A DNA stretch of 64,000 nucleotides from Dasyornis broadbenti (taxonomy: Eukaryota; Chordata; Aves; Passeriformes; Dasyornithidae), in NCBI GenBank assembly GCA_013397935.1, contig VZRN01004413.1:255439-319438 (forward strand), read 5' to 3'. This document shows positions 38,083 through 51,805 of the stretch, piece by piece. The translations under genes were made by a program, and so were the position numbers. Numbering within the stretch: position 1 is the first letter of the stretch; each line of letters begins with the position of its first letter. The notes under the pieces were generated by a model. That model had not been told where the DNA came from, searched no databases, and saw nothing but the letters and a program-made list of their open reading frames with translations.

Positions 38083-38528
38083 TTTAGTGCATTGGAAAAA
38101 GGGCATGAGGAATGCTAAAGCCACGCACATATAAAATATCTTTCAGGAACACTGTGGCTTATTTTAATATAACCTTTAGCAAAACACTGTGGTTTGCTTA
38201 CTTGCTGATTTGTTTTAGGTAGTTCAAAATATTTCTATTAGTGATCTCCTTGAAATACTTTAGGTGGTGCAATGGATTTGTAGCAAAACACAGCATGTAA
38301 CTTGAGTGTACTCTCTGAAGCCAGATATTTGGTGCCAAGCAAAATTTGTATGTGTAGCTTCTGTTTTAAGCAATTATATGGTGTGTAATACACAGTAGAG
38401 AAATTAAGTGGAAGTACATTTTGCCCTAAGGGATTACTGTAGCTGTTGGATTTCTTTTAAACAAGTTTTGCCCCTCATACAGTAAGGTTCCTGCAATAAA
38501 TCACTTACGTAATCATCTCCAGTAGATT

Positions 38529-38588
38529 AACAAAAATTAAAAAAACTAAAGAAAAGAAAAAGAAAAAACAAAAAAGGAAGAAAGGAAA
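38529..38588. repeat. A-rich tract with G and C interruptions
   Basis: About 60 bases made mostly of A runs broken by G, C or T. Low-complexity sequence without flanking retrocopy features. Confidence 0.8.
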
Positions 38589-39742
38589 CGTCAGCTGGAA
38601 ACAAATGGTAAAGTAAAGGTTTGCTATAGCGAGAAAACACACTCACCTGTTTGGAGGGAAGTGGTTAAACAGGAGCTGAGGAGTCAAACAAACAGAGGCT
38701 GTTCTGTGGCTGGACGCAGTGTAATGACTTCACTGCAGTAAACTGCTTATGTAATAAACTGCATGGATGTCACTGGAGAGTAACCAAACCCATCCATCTG
38801 AGCCGTTTCTCAGCTCACTTAAATTAATAGTGATCTTCTCTCTGAAGGGAAAAATTGAAAAAATACATCAAGAAAACCCATGCAGAGATGTTATGAAATA
38901 AAACTGGTGAGGTCATTAAAGATAAGCCTTTCTTGAGCATGGAGAAAGCCTCGAGTCTGATACTTCAGCCTTCAGAAGCTGGTTATCAGTCTTCAGCCAA
39001 GTTATTCTATCTGCTACTTACCAGTTAAACAAGAAGTGTGCAGTGAATAAGAGCCCCACCTAATTGACGTATAAATTGGCCAAATGATTTTCAAGATCGT
39101 TTATTTTTGAGAAGTCTTGATTTCCATAGCTGAGATATAGCTTTGTATTCCTTTATAAGATACAGAAAAATGACAGCTACAACCAATCAAGCTGCATTGC
39201 TGTGCAATATGTCAGGTCCTTTCAAAAGACCTGATTTCCAAAATAACCTTTCCCCCCAGACATTTGTTTTCCTTTGATTCCAGTGATGAGACCCAAAGGG
39301 ATTTCATTCAGAATGCTTGTGAATTCCAGTTTTGGGAAGCCATAAAAAGGGACAAAGAGTGGCAAATCTCAGAAACAATGAAATTAAAATGCAAATTCCA
39401 ATTGATTATTTGCAAACTCTTTTAAGAACTGGTAGCAAATTTTTAAAGAAAAATGAAACATTTAGGAGAATGTGGTAATTTTCAGTAATGTCTTTTGTAC
39501 ATCAAATAATTTGCTATTTGTTCATGAATATCTACTTTTCCCACTCTGTATCCTCTAATTTCTGTTCATGCCCAGTATGCAGAAGGATGATTTACCAGTG
39601 AACCTCTTGAAGGATGTCAGCCTTGCTTACAGATAGATCTCTCCTTGTTCCCTCCCACTGTGTGGCCATTTATTTGTCATGTGAGATTTAGAAACTTTCT
39701 TAATTTCATCTTTCACCCTTATTTCCTTACTTAAACAAACAT

Positions 39743-39825
39743 CTCCCCCCAAAAAAAAAACCCTTAAAACCAATCAACCAACCAAAAAACCCCAAACTCA
39801 ACAAAAGCTCCCCAACAAAACCAAT
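39743..39825. repeat. A/C-rich simple repeat tract
   Basis: A6-A10 runs alternate with CCC and CCAACC words, the same compositional type as the tract at 8341-8429. Confidence 0.8.
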
Positions 39826-40172
39826 AACGACCCTTTAAATATTTGTTAATATTTACATACTAGCACTTGTAAAACACTTCTAGGTCTGTGCTGTCAAAGC
39901 CCCACCAGTGTGGGATCTGTTGCCCAGTTGTTACAGGTTTTGTAATAGTTAGAGCTTGCTCTATGAAATAAAAAATGGCATGTAACATGGGATTAGCTTT
40001 AAGATTATAGTTTCTCGTTTGTTCCCATGCTCACTGAGCACCTGGGAGTTCAGTCTGTTCCACAACTGGTTGTTTTCCAGCAGGGAGGCCCTCTACACCA
40101 CCTCCTATTCCTTCTGTAATCTCAGGCAGCCTCTCTCTCATTCATTCCTTTAATGGTGGAAAAATATGCAAT

Positions 40173-40189
40173 AAAAAAAAAAAAAAAAA
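40173..40189. repeat. Poly-A tract (17 A)
   Basis: Uninterrupted A run. A T-rich stretch follows about 90 bases downstream (40275-40289). Confidence 0.85.
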
Positions 40190-43100
40190 GAGAAAATGTT
40201 GATCTCCACAGATCTCAATAGATGTGTTTCAACAGATTTAAAGAAGGCTTTTCAGTGGTGCGTTTTAGGGATTTTTATTTTTTTTTTTGGTCAGAGTTTA
40301 TTGCTTTCAGACATTTATTTTTCAATATTTTTTTAATACGTTTACTGTGGCTCAAATTGCTGCTTTTAGGGTTTTAGAGAAATGCTGGTGATAAGTTATA
40401 TAGTTTTAGTTGTAGTCTCCTCTTGCTCTCATCATTTTGGTTTGAGTCATTCTTCTTTTTGTAACAGATGGTTTGGATGTGGTCATTATTTCCTGTAGTC
40501 AGTTCTTTGTCTCCAGTGCTCTTAGTTGAAAAATTCATATTTATGCTGTGAGGTACAAGTGGCGCTTGATGACGAGCAGAGAAGAGGCTCAGGGATTTTT
40601 AAGCACTTGGGTAAGAAGGTAGACTTGCAGAGAAGTATTGAATTTAGTGGTCATAAAACAAAATACTTGCATCATATAGAATTAATTTTATTATGTATAC
40701 TACAAATATAGTGTGTAAAATCATTCCAATGTAGAATTTAATCTTTGTGTCTTCTAGTTTCTGTGGAGTGTATCTAATATGATCTGCTCCTCTTTTAGCT
40801 CTGTTGCAGCAGATGCTGATAACTTGGCAGTAAAATAGTACCTTAGACAACTGTCTCTTTCAAAAAGTGTTTTTTGAAGATCATAAAAATTTAAATAAAA
40901 ACAAATGTGTGAGAGACTATTCATTTAGCTGTTTTTTCCCTCTGATCTTTTTCATAACCTGTGCTTCCCTACACTAAAGACTCTCTTTTTTCTAAGGGTG
41001 CGAGCTGCATCCCAGGCCAAGCAGAGCATTCCCTAACCCTCATCTAGTGTTTACTCATTTATTGCATACAGAATGTGAAGACCATTTTCAGATTATTTTA
41101 AAAAAAGAAACAACATACAAAAGCTGTTCTACCAATGCAATTCAGTAGTGACAAGGAAAAGGAAATCTGGAGAGCACCCGTGCAAGCGTCCATGCTGTGT
41201 GATAAGCACACACGGTAAATATGCTGCTGCAACTGGATCACACACATTGGACCAGTCATCCTTGGGTCATGTAATGAGCAAAGAGTGATTGTCTGGAAAA
41301 CAAAATGCAAATCTTCCTCATGCTGAAAGAAAATTCACATTCCCCACAACTAAGGAGAACAACTGTGAATGAGAACATCCTTATTTTATTTCTAAGAAGT
41401 CCCTTTTCAGCATCCAAACACCACTATTCAGTTTGTGAGGTTTGAATAATAAGCTGTATTATGAAACAGAGAACTAAACAATTGATAGGTCCTACTTTAT
41501 CTGGGTCAGGGAGAGAAGGTATGGAATATCATTGCCTTTCATTTGGAAGATATTTCAGCTGTCTTCCCCCTTTGCCCTCCACTCTGTAAAACTCAATCCC
41601 CTGTGAAAAAATCAAATCTATGAACATGGCAAGGACATTACGGAGACCAGGCAGTACATTTACATATTCTCATAACCATAAACATATATTTTTTCCATTT
41701 GTGCCATGATGTTCTCCATTCATATTCTAAGTGGCAAAAGCTTTTAGCTGTGATTGGGCCCAGTCCTCAGTGGAAAAGAACCGAGTGTATCACATGGCAT
41801 TTATTAATCTCAAAAAGTTGTCTTTCAAAACATGTCTAAAAACATATGGGAGTTATACGAAGCAAAGCAATTGCAAGTTCATTTGTTATTTCAACAAGCT
41901 CATTTCTTAATATTTCAGTTGTATAATGGATGGGGAGCTGTTTGCATGTTGCTTGTTGTCATATATTTTTCATTTGGTTACTTGAGTTAAAGAAGCAAAA
42001 GGCTGAACCAAGGAGCGGATGGTGTTACACGATCTGTAGGGTTTTTCCCTTCCCTTCTCATTCTTTTGTCAGATGGCACATGAAATGCTTTTCAGACAGT
42101 CATTTCGAGGCTATCATCCTGCTGTGGCCACTGGGGATGAAGCCATCATCTGACGTGCAGCTCTTGGCATTTGGGGTTCCAGGCTGACAAAGGTGTATTT
42201 CTAGCTGGGAAATCATTTGTTGGGTTTGTGAATCACTGGGCCATGTCCAGCGTGACAGATTTTCAGCAGCTTCCTCAGTAATCCTTTGCTTGCAATTGTC
42301 CTATGATGGCTCATTGTGTTAGTTACTCCTACAATGGATTTATGAAATATTATTTGAACACAAGATGATATTTATTCTACAACAGTTGAATAAAAGCATT
42401 TCTCCAAAGCCTATTGTCTGTTGTATCAGTGCTCCCTAAGGAAGGAAGATACATCACATATTTGCTGCCTGTCATTTTTAGTTCTGGTTTTGTCTTGTAG
42501 TTTTTGTTTATGTGCTATCAGCAACCTTTTCCACATGGAACAGAATGAGTAATTTTGTGAGCTGAGCACTAAACTATGGTTTGTATGGACTCCTTTCCTA
42601 CAACGAAATGTTCCTACCTGATGAAAGAGATCCTTTTCCTAATACTGAATGTCATGAAGGAAAAAACAAAGTTATTTAAAAAAAAATTAGAGATATGGTT
42701 GACTTGGTAGCCCTGTAAAGGATGACAACACTATTGCGGGTCTTTGGAGATCTGTTAGTGCCAGGTACTACAAGTTTAGCACAGAAGAAAGCATTTGACC
42801 TTCGTGATGCATGTACCTAGTGATGATTTGGCTGTGGCAAAGCTGTACTTTCATGTAATTTTATCTATATGACCAAAAAGAAATGGTACAAAGATATTCA
42901 GTATATATTTCAACCTTTTAATTCTTTTCCTATTGCTGCCATTAATTTAAAATAATGCAGGTCAATATGATGGATTGAGTGGCCTATTAATTGTATTCTT
43001 TGCACCAGGAAAGAACTTGGGAGGTCAGGCCTATTAAATGGGTAGAGAATGAGAGAAACTCACCTGGGGCTGGTTCTGAAATGGGATTTGAGTGGGCTAT

Positions 43101-43248
43101 GTATTAGTAGAAAAGGGTACAAGGGAGAAATAAGAGTTTGCTGTGTGGTGGGGAGCAGAGGAGGAGCATGTGGCACATCCATGACCCCCACGAGACTCCA
43201 TGTGTTAGGGATGGTAACACTAGCTCCTCAGCTCCTGTAATAATTGCA

Positions 43249-43315
43249 GAATAATCTCACAACAGCCCTATGGGTTCAAGTGCAAGTAGACACTTTTTAT
43301 CTTTCCTGAAGAAAT
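43249..43315 (-). mobile_element. MIR/L2-like relic, minus strand
   Basis: AATAATCTCACAACAGCCCT followed by ATGGG matches the antisense form of the MIR 3' core, the segment that in sense reads as an AGGGTTGTTGTGAGGATTAA-type word. Only this most conserved part is recognisable. Borders are uncertain. Confidence 0.45.
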
Positions 43316-43820
43316 TCTATTTAGCTGGATTTTGTGTAGGAGGGATGTAATTATCACCTCATCTGTGAATCTGGTCAGGATTATTTTTACTTTCTCAGTT
43401 GTGTCTCTCAGAAGATAAGAGAATAGGATAAAATTATAAATTAACAGCTTGTACCCTGGTTTATAGTGTTTGAATTTATGGTAAATGTTTTGGATTTAGG
43501 GTTTTTTTAGTGCAAGGAAGAGTGTGCCATGCATCATTCTTGCCTGACATGCTTTGCTGTAGGCAGTGAAGTTGAGTTGATAGTTCAATGGCTTTTGTTA
43601 AGAATATCTGGTCAGAAATACCTATTGCATGCTCTATGACGGTTTCTTTTTAAAAAGACTAAATATGAAAAAAAGCAGTTTGATATAGCACATTCTCACC
43701 AGCCGATCTGACATGCCATTGAGTTGACTTTGCTGGGAGATATCCGGTGTTTCATCCCCTTGCAGCCTTCAGAGCCATGTTTGAGGCAGCTCAGATGTTT
43801 TACTGCCTTTTTATTTATTT

Positions 43821-43896
43821 TTAAAGGGTGTCAGAAATCCCTTATTTTTCAGATATTTCTTTCCCTTTTAAAAAGAGTGTCAGAAATTCCATATTT
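43821..43896. repeat. Diverged tandem duplication, period about 49 bp
   Basis: GTGTCAGAAAT occurs at 43828 and 43877. Both copies are preceded by TTTTAAA/TTTTAAAA and followed by a C-rich word and a T-rich run. It is an imperfect local duplication. Confidence 0.6.
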
Positions 43897-46800
43897 CCCA
43901 TACATGCTCTAAACCTGAGACCCAGGGTGGCCTCGCAGATCTCAGTGCCTTATCTGCCAGCTGTGCTGGAGCTGGGATGATGTGTGCTGGTGATGTGGGT
44001 GGTGCAAGACAAGAGCAGCCATCCATTAAAGGGGAACTGAGCTGCTCACTTTTGCATTTTAAGTCATGCTCTGAAACAGACCAAGAGCAAACCAAAGCTT
44101 GAAAACAGCTGGAGGAAACTTTGGGAGCTAAATGCCCAAACAGCAGGTGTTGTGAAGCAGCAAACAAGCTTACAGCCCAGTTCTTCAAAAGTTGTCCAGG
44201 GAGTCCTGTTTCACTGCTTCGTGGATAAACGTGTAAAATGTGGAGAACAGCAGCTGTGCAAAGAAAAATAACAACCTGATAATCAGGCTCCTGTTGGCTT
44301 TAAATAGTTGTGAGAGTCCAGTGATCCAGGGTATCATAACTATTGTGTAAAATGAAATATCCCCCAGTGGCAGCATAAAATTCCTCCCCTCCTTAGAAAG
44401 TTCATAGGGGAGAGCTCTCCTGATCTTCTGATGATATCCGGTGCCATTATTTTCTTTTTTAATCCTAATCCAGACAGAGCTATACACTCCTGTATTACTT
44501 AGGCATCTGTGCCTACGTGGCTAAATTAGTTCTTAAGAGTTTGGTTGCCATTTATATATAATATTTACATACATAGCTGAACATTTATTACAACAAAACA
44601 TGCAGTTAAAAGAATTGACATTGTTGCAAAGCCTTTATCAAGCAAAATATCCCCTGTTCTGTCTTGACAGAGTACAGGCTTCCTAGTGATGCTCACAGCA
44701 AAATTATTCTGAAAGGATGCATCTTAAAATTGCCTTATTGCTGATACTTTAATTTTTGTTTTCTTTTTGCTTTTCTATGATAAAATATATAATCTAGAAA
44801 ATTTAGACTGTGAGCAATATAGGTATTTGTGGAAAGTAGTATCTGTAACCACCTTTGAGCTGGGATGACCCTATTTCTTCTCTCTTTACCCTGAAATTTG
44901 CTCTCCAGTGCAAAATAGGCATTACAACAACATAAAAGGAATGGAAGAGTAAAAATGCTTTTGAACTGACTTCATCAGTACCAGGACTCTGTCTGGCAAA
45001 AAGCATGGGCTGGTCTAATGAGTGTGTAATCATATCAGGAGAAAAAATCACAGCTTTGGACTTTACAAAATTGGAAGGGCCCTGTTCTGTCTCGCTGGAG
45101 TTCTGTCATGTGAATATCTCTATTCTACATCACTTGCCTCACCCCGTCAGGCTCTTGAGTTACAGAGCAATGAAACTGCCCCAGAGAGGCTTGGAATCAC
45201 TTCTTTCAAATGATACAAAACTAATCTTTAAATCTACCAGGATTATTTTTTTGTATTTTAGCTGCTAAATTCCTGTCACAGTGGAACTGAGGAAGAAAAA
45301 GCAAGATGGTTATCAGAATTGTGTGATATTAACTTCCATTACTTCACAACCTGCTGTGAGCAGAAATGCTTAGATGTAAAATCAAACAGAAATACCTGCC
45401 AAGAGGGAAGCTGTTCCAAATACACGGGGTGGGGCTAGCATCAAGAAAAAGTGCCAGTTTGGAGAGGGGGAAACTGTGTATAGGCTGAGCCATAATGAGT
45501 GTTTATTTTTCTGCAAGTCACTTTGTACAAGATGATAACATTTTCTATCTAGACTTGATTGCAAAAACAAACCCCAAACCAACCCAATCCCTGATTCTTT
45601 TCCTTTGCACTTGATAATCAATATTTTTATCAAATGAGCATATTCTGGAAAACACAACTACTTGATATTCAAAAGTACCGAGCACTTATTGTCTGTAAAA
45701 TATTTAAATGAAATACAAGTATACAGAACTATTGAAAACGGTGTCCTTGATGATTCAGCAAGCAATGTGATATATTGCTGTGTTTGTTTCAAGAGAAAGC
45801 ATTCAGAAGAGCTCACATGACATATATACACATATAGGTTCATATAGAACTCACGGGAAATGTTCAAATGCCTGGGAGCAGGGAGGAAGGATTTCCTTCC
45901 ACTGACAGCTGGGCCAACTCAATTGTGGGTCTTAGGACTTTTGTGTCAGGGCTGGAGGCTTCCTCCTCCTTAACTAAAGACTGTGCTTAAAATTGGAGAA
46001 GAGCCAACCTGAGAATATTAGAAGAACAGAGGAAAAAAATAATGATAAAAGAGAAGGGAAAACCTCAGTCCTATAAGTAAATGCCACTTGCTCTGCACAG
46101 GAGACACTATTAACTTTGAAAAGTTGGAGGAGAGAAATTTTTAACTATTTAACCATTTAGTTCAGGAGAGTTTGGAAATTGTATTCTAAAATGTACTTAC
46201 TAACACTGAAAGGAAAAGATAAAAAGTGGTGCAAAAAAGGTAATATAGAATGCTGCTTAAAAATGTATTGTGTTATACTTCCATATAAATGTTATACTGG
46301 AAAATCTTTGAGAGAGGTAGCCTGCCCTTTAAACCTTTAGGCATTTATGGCCTTAATTATGCTTTTCACCAAGATTTTGCATATTTAATATTTCCTTTTA
46401 GAGCTTTCAAGATTCTCAGTTATTAATTCCACTGAGGATTTATAGGTCTTCTGAATATCCCTTAAGTATAAAGATTGTAGACTCATCAAATACTGTTTTC
46501 TTCCTTTAAATTTTTATGATTTCTATATCAAACAGGCAACTGCAGTTTTAGAGTTGAAAGTGTAATATTTATTGCTTGGGATTCTCTCTACCTTTCCAAA
46601 CAGAAGCAATTCCTTCATTTCTGCTGTGCAATCTGTATCTTCAGATGTGGTTACAGAATGCAGACAAACGATCTCTAATGCACAGGAATAGACAGTTACT
46701 TTTCATATTGCATGGCCAAAACAATAACATCTCACCTAAAGATGCTGTTTATAAAGTTAACCACCTGAAATGGAGAACAGTGTTAACCAGAAGTCCATGA

Positions 46801-46995
46801 ATAAGTCATAGAGCCTAATTTTCCGTTATTACAGCCATTGTTTAAAAATGCATGTCTAGCCAGGACTTTGTAAGGATTTTGTATTACTTAAAAAAACTTG
46901 TGCAGTTTTTTTCCCCCCTCAATTATTTCATTACTTCTTCATTATCTTTGCTGCTCTTCTCCAGTGTTTGTAGAGCTTTTGAAAACCAATTGGAC

Positions 46996-47039
46996 AAAAA
47001 AAAAAAAAAAAAAGAAGAAAAGGAAATTTTTTTTTTTTT
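46996..47039. repeat. Poly-A run followed by poly-T run
   Basis: A18, a short purine spacer, then T13. The two runs could pair as a hairpin and are a likely site of replication slippage or assembly error. Confidence 0.85.
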
Positions 47040-48349
47040 AATTGCCCCTGAGACTATCAGTGCTTTAGATATTTTTATGCTTCTTTCTTCAGATGCTTTC
47101 ACCATGTTATGCCTTGGCATCTGTAGCAAAACTCATTAGCTGTGACAGGTTAAGATGCCTCTACAGGCTTCACCACAAAGGAACTGAGTGAGTGCCAACC
47201 ATTATTCCCTACCATGTGCCACACCAGCTCTCTGAATCAGGCCAAATCTATAACTCTGCTCTTAACTCCTCAGTCCTGCGGGGGAAGCTGCTCTGAGAAT
47301 CTCAGTTGCTTGGTAGGGCATCTTTCACTCCTGGCTACACCATGGCTTCGGTTCATTAACCCACAGGCAACAAGAACATTCTTCACTCAGTAGATCTTTT
47401 GTCTGCAGCACTTATGTCATTTTTATAGGTTTAGAGAGTGCTGTAGGTGGAAGACAAAATCTACTAATTAAATTGAATTTCACTGATTGTGGAAACTCCA
47501 CCATCAATATGAGCCAAGCTGTATTTTCTGCATATTGCTGTACTACTGACCAGATGCTAAACTAACCCTCTCCATCATTTCTAAATGGGTCCCAAACTTA
47601 TTTGACCTCTTGCCAGGTATTTCCATGTAACGCATGGTGGGATTCATATTCCAAATCCTGCATAAGGATTATTCCTGAGCTGTCCCCGCTGACATCACTG
47701 AGAACAAACCTCACAGATCCTCACAGTGGAGTTATACAAAGGTGTGGATTATACATTGTTGGATTAAATCTCCAGAACCCCCTCCCATCTGGAGACGGAT
47801 CACATGTTCTCGTGTTAGAGGCTGTGTTTGACAGGACATTTTGACGCACACAGAGAGGAGCAGTGAGGAATTAACGCCATGATCAAGGCTGGAAGGAAAC
47901 AGGCTGGGAGTTATGTGAAGTTATACACACTGGCGGCTTCATTTAGATGAAGCTGTGATTGAAAACACCATAAGCAGACTCTATGCAATATTGCTAAGGT
48001 TAGGAAAATTAGTATATTGAAAGCACAGGAAATAGGTGTTGGTATTCCTGATACTTATTGACCAGCTTACCTTCATTCTGTCCCCCTCCTGCCGTACCAG
48101 CTTAATACTTGTGATTTTTTTGCTGGTAGGGGAGTTTTGAAGTGCTCTGTTGTTTTGGTTCCACATGAAAGATCAAGCTAGACTTCCAATATAAGGCCAA
48201 TATTTCCTTATGAATTTGAGGGTGCATGATCTGCTTTCCAGAAGAACCAGCTGCAAGCAAAGGCAATAGCGTGTCTGGCAAGGTAATACCCAGCTTTATG
48301 GTAAGGTTTCTTCCCTATAAATGTCAAATATCTTGAAAAAGGTGCATGC

Positions 48350-48490
48350 ATATTGTTATCCTTGCTTAAAGAGTGATCAGATGAGGCATAAGAAAACTAA
48401 GTGGTTGTAGATGAAACACAGACAGAGTTGGAAATTGAGCAAGTTCAGCCCTCCTGAATCCCCACTCAGGTCCCTTACCCATCATTGCTC
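48350..48490 (-). mobile_element. MIR-like (tRNA-derived) SINE relic, minus strand
   Basis: Read on the plus strand, the block follows the antisense MIR order: CAGATGAGGCATAAGAAAAC, a middle part in the place of the GTCACACAGCTAG segment, AAATTGAGCAAG, then CTCCTGAATCCCCACTCAGG and CCTTACCCATCATT, which corresponds to the tRNA-like head with its A box. Divergence is high, as expected for a family older than the bird-mammal split. Confidence 0.5.
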
Positions 48491-51400
48491 TCAGGCTTCA
48501 TGTTTTGAATGCCTCCTATCAAAGGGGTTTGGAAAATTTTATTACGGTGCATATTCATGTTGAGAATCACTGATTGCAAAGACGTAGTTCCCACTTCTGT
48601 GGTTCCTTCTTGTAGCAGTGAACATCTGCTTGCAGAAGCCTCTGCACGCTCCTGCTGCTGCTCCTCCGCAGACAGCCAAGAGCTTCTGGTTGGAAATTCA
48701 GCCCAGCCACGTCCTACTCTGGTTGTCAGTGCCCAAGGAGGTGCCAGTTGCTGCCGAAAAGATGTGATCTTAATCAAGTCCAGAAAGCATGGAACGTGCC
48801 ACTTTTTCCTAGTGTGCTCTGTTCGCTGAATAACAAGGGAAGCTAAATAACATGGGATAGCAAATGAGTTGCAGGATGTGCCAGTTCAGCAGTGCCGAGC
48901 ACTCTTTAGCATTCTCTGTGCTTCCACCCACCACAATAAATTCAGATTAGGCATGGAAACATGCAGCTGAAAAATATCCTTATGTTTAGCGTTTTGTAAC
49001 TTACATTCTGACACATCATCTAGGATTCTGCTACAGGGCACCCCACAAAGTGCTGCAGAAATATAAAGAGAACGGGAATTAGGTTGTGATCTCACTTCTC
49101 CAATCCAAAATTTTGACAAATGTGTAATAGATGGGATTTCCTCTTTTGGGAAAGTAATTTTTAATTATCCATCCTACTAATATACTTAACTGCCTTCACA
49201 ACTCTAATTCTAACATCTTCACATTGCTAAAAATCCAGTTAATTTTAATTCCATTTTCCAAGCCCAACAGTGCTCTGTTACCTGCCATAAAGGGATTATT
49301 TAGCAGCTTTAAAATTGTATTGCAGGTATTAAGTCCCTGGATGTAGGCCCTGGAGTTTTAAGATGGACAAGCCAAGCTGAAATTCAATAACATTTTAAGA
49401 ATGACTCACTTAAAAACAAATTTTAAAATGGTATTTTGTTTTTAAAAACAACCCTTTTTTTCTTTATATTTTTTAGCTACAGCTTTTACCCAAGCCTGAT
49501 AAATATCTATAAAGAAAGGGTGAGCCGTGCTAAAAGGAAGAGGAATGAAAAACTGTTTCCACAGATACTTATAGAGCTGAGACTCTCAGAATACTGATAA
49601 CTTGACTCTCCGAATGAGTATTATAAAGAATCGTTATACAGAAATGAAATCTATTGTCTCTTTCCAAAACTTCACCCAGCCCAAAAGGCATTTTGCAGGT
49701 CTCGAACCACTGCTTGTACAACATTGCCATTATTTCAAGACTTTCATTCTAAGAAGTTACTGTGCAAAACCGTGGCTCAGTCAGTGTAGGCTCCCAATGA
49801 TCTTATTTTCACGCTAAAATAAAATTATTGCTCCTCTTTACTTCAGTGGATACAGGATAGGTGACTGATGAGGGTTTCTCTTTCCCCATACAATGATCAG
49901 CAGAGTAACCAAAGCCCGTGACAGTTGTTCCCATTCGTAACCATGGAGGACAGAGAGATGAACACTACACCTACAAGATCTTTTATTGCAGCTGGAGGGG
50001 AAAAAAAGAAAACAAAAAAAAAAAAGAGCTTTGAAGTTCTGGTTGAATTTCTAGGCTAGCAAAGATAAACCAGCTTCCATTAAAAATCATTGAAGAAAAA
50101 ATGATACAGGAATCACTGAGAAGAGAAATGAGTGGTTTGGGAAGGACATTTCTTCAGACTAACATCTGTGGGAAAAGTTGCACTTCAGAGGTGTTTTGTG
50201 ATGATTCACGATTGTTTGCCTGAGGTCTGGGAAATCCTGTTGCTTGAGAATTTCTTTAGAGGGGTACTTTACTCTCAGATGTTCTTCAGTGCGTTATCCC
50301 CAGCAAACCATGCTGTTCCCCTGGTTTTTTCCTGGGCCTGCTCAGTCCTAGCTCGGTCTGGTGGCTCCCCTCCCCGGCAGAAGAGTCAGCACAGCTGAGG
50401 CAGGAGGATGCTGCGGGGAAGGTGTGAGTGAGCTCGAGACCAACTCCAGCCGCAGGGATGATGTTCCATGGGTTGCTTGGGAGGGTTTGGCAGTGTGGAG
50501 CCCTGGTGAATCCAGGGCACAGGTTGGGGCCTTGCTGGTGAAGTATGTGAGGCAGGAATGATTTTGTGGTGATCCACAGGGTGTGGACTGGGGGGCAGGT
50601 AGGGCAGATCGCTTGCCCTGTTGAGATTGAACTTGTACATCAATATGGATATATCCCATGATTTAGGTGATCCCACTCTGACCTGGCCTAGGAAAACATG
50701 GGCTCTAGCAGGTCAGATTAATTATCCATATCTATGTTTACAGATAGAAAAGAGATATAAGAAACACAGCATGCATCCTGTGAAGTATCAGGGGATCCAT
50801 TAATTATTTTTAATAAAACGTGAGTTTACTTTGGATTAGAAATTCTTTTTTTTTTATCCTAGTCTTTTTCATTTAATGTTTAAATTCTGTTAAATAATTA
50901 AAAATATAAAAAAAGGATACGCTTAAGCATATTGTGCTGACAGTGCACTGAGTCAGTAGATATTTCACAGCCTGTACTATGGCTTGAATGCAGATGATTC
51001 ATTCATACTTCAGGCACACTTGGTCCATGAGTCCTTAAAAATATCGAGTCCATTTTGGCTCAGTAGTGCCATCTAAAAGTTTACAAGGTGCGAAGTGTTT
51101 CTCAAATTGTATGAATGGAGAATTGCACTTGCAGATAAAAGCGGCTGCTTTAAGCCCGGCTGCCCATCAGGAGAAACTCTCAGCAAATGGATAAGGCAGA
51201 GGGAGTGGTGGGAGTGCAGCCACCTTTAGGGCAAACAAGGTCAGGGGATAATCGCTCACGTATCACATATTTCAACAAAGGTAGGGTCGAATCCACAGCC
51301 TGAGAGCTAATGGCCAAATTCTTCTGTTTTATGCAGGACTTGGCTGCAGCATTTGGTCACTTTGGACTGACTGGTAGAGGACCTGCTCTGATTCTCTTTG

Positions 51401-51805
51401 CTATATCTCATACTTTATTTGCTCAGTTTTTCTCCCTTTGGTTTGAGATCAGGGCAGAAGCAATGAGTCTGTCCTCCCCTGCTGCCGAGGGGAATCCTTG
51501 TTTGATTCAAGCCTTTCTCTGCCTGGGAAACATCAGCAGGGCTTTCAGCACAAGCTGTGCTGCTCCCTGTGCTTTCCTCTAGTGTAGCAGAGGCTGCACC
51601 AAACTGTCTTTGTTTCCATCTAGCCTGGGCCTCCAGAGAAAAGACAATGGGGAAGCCAAACTGGCCATTTTCATACAGTGCTATCAGCATTTAATACTTG
51701 GTTAAAGCTGGGAGTTAGCTGGGTCAGGCTCTCCTGAAGGTGCCAGAAGTGACTTTGTCTAAAGAGACATGAAGAAGTAGAAGTCTCAAATTGTCTTTTT
51801 TCAGC
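48491..51805. other. Unique noncoding sequence, no gene recognised
   Basis: Includes an 11-bp inverted repeat at 49410-49445, an A-rich tract at 50001-50028 and a GC-richer patch at 50340-50610 that yields overlapping open frames on both strands with no resemblance to known proteins. The part at about 50940-51300 is repeat-free and CpG-bearing and could be regulatory; the evidence is weak. Confidence 0.5.
49410..49451. repeat. Overlapping inverted repeat and palindrome
   Basis: TTAAAAACAAA (49410-49420) pairs with TTTGTTTTTAA (49435-49445) across a 14-base loop. The right arm also sits inside the perfect 16-bp palindrome TTGTTTTTAAAAACAA at 49436-49451. Confidence 0.75.

Larger units (their letters stand above)
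38083..43248. other. Unique AT-rich noncoding sequence, no gene recognised
   Basis: Contains A-rich and A/C-rich tracts (38529-38588, 39743-39825, 40173-40189) and ATGCAAAT octamers at 39389 and 41306. Parts around 38700-39120 and 41700-42000 have a mixed, repeat-free texture that might be conserved. No exon was recognised; open frames of 60-85 codons are unsupported. Confidence 0.5.
43316..48349. other. Unique AT-rich noncoding sequence, no gene recognised
   Basis: Contains a diverged 49-bp tandem duplication (43821-43896) and an A18/T13 pair (46996-47039). Overlapping short open frames at 43880-44188, 45005-45268 and 46576-47139 have no family resemblance. Confidence 0.5.
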
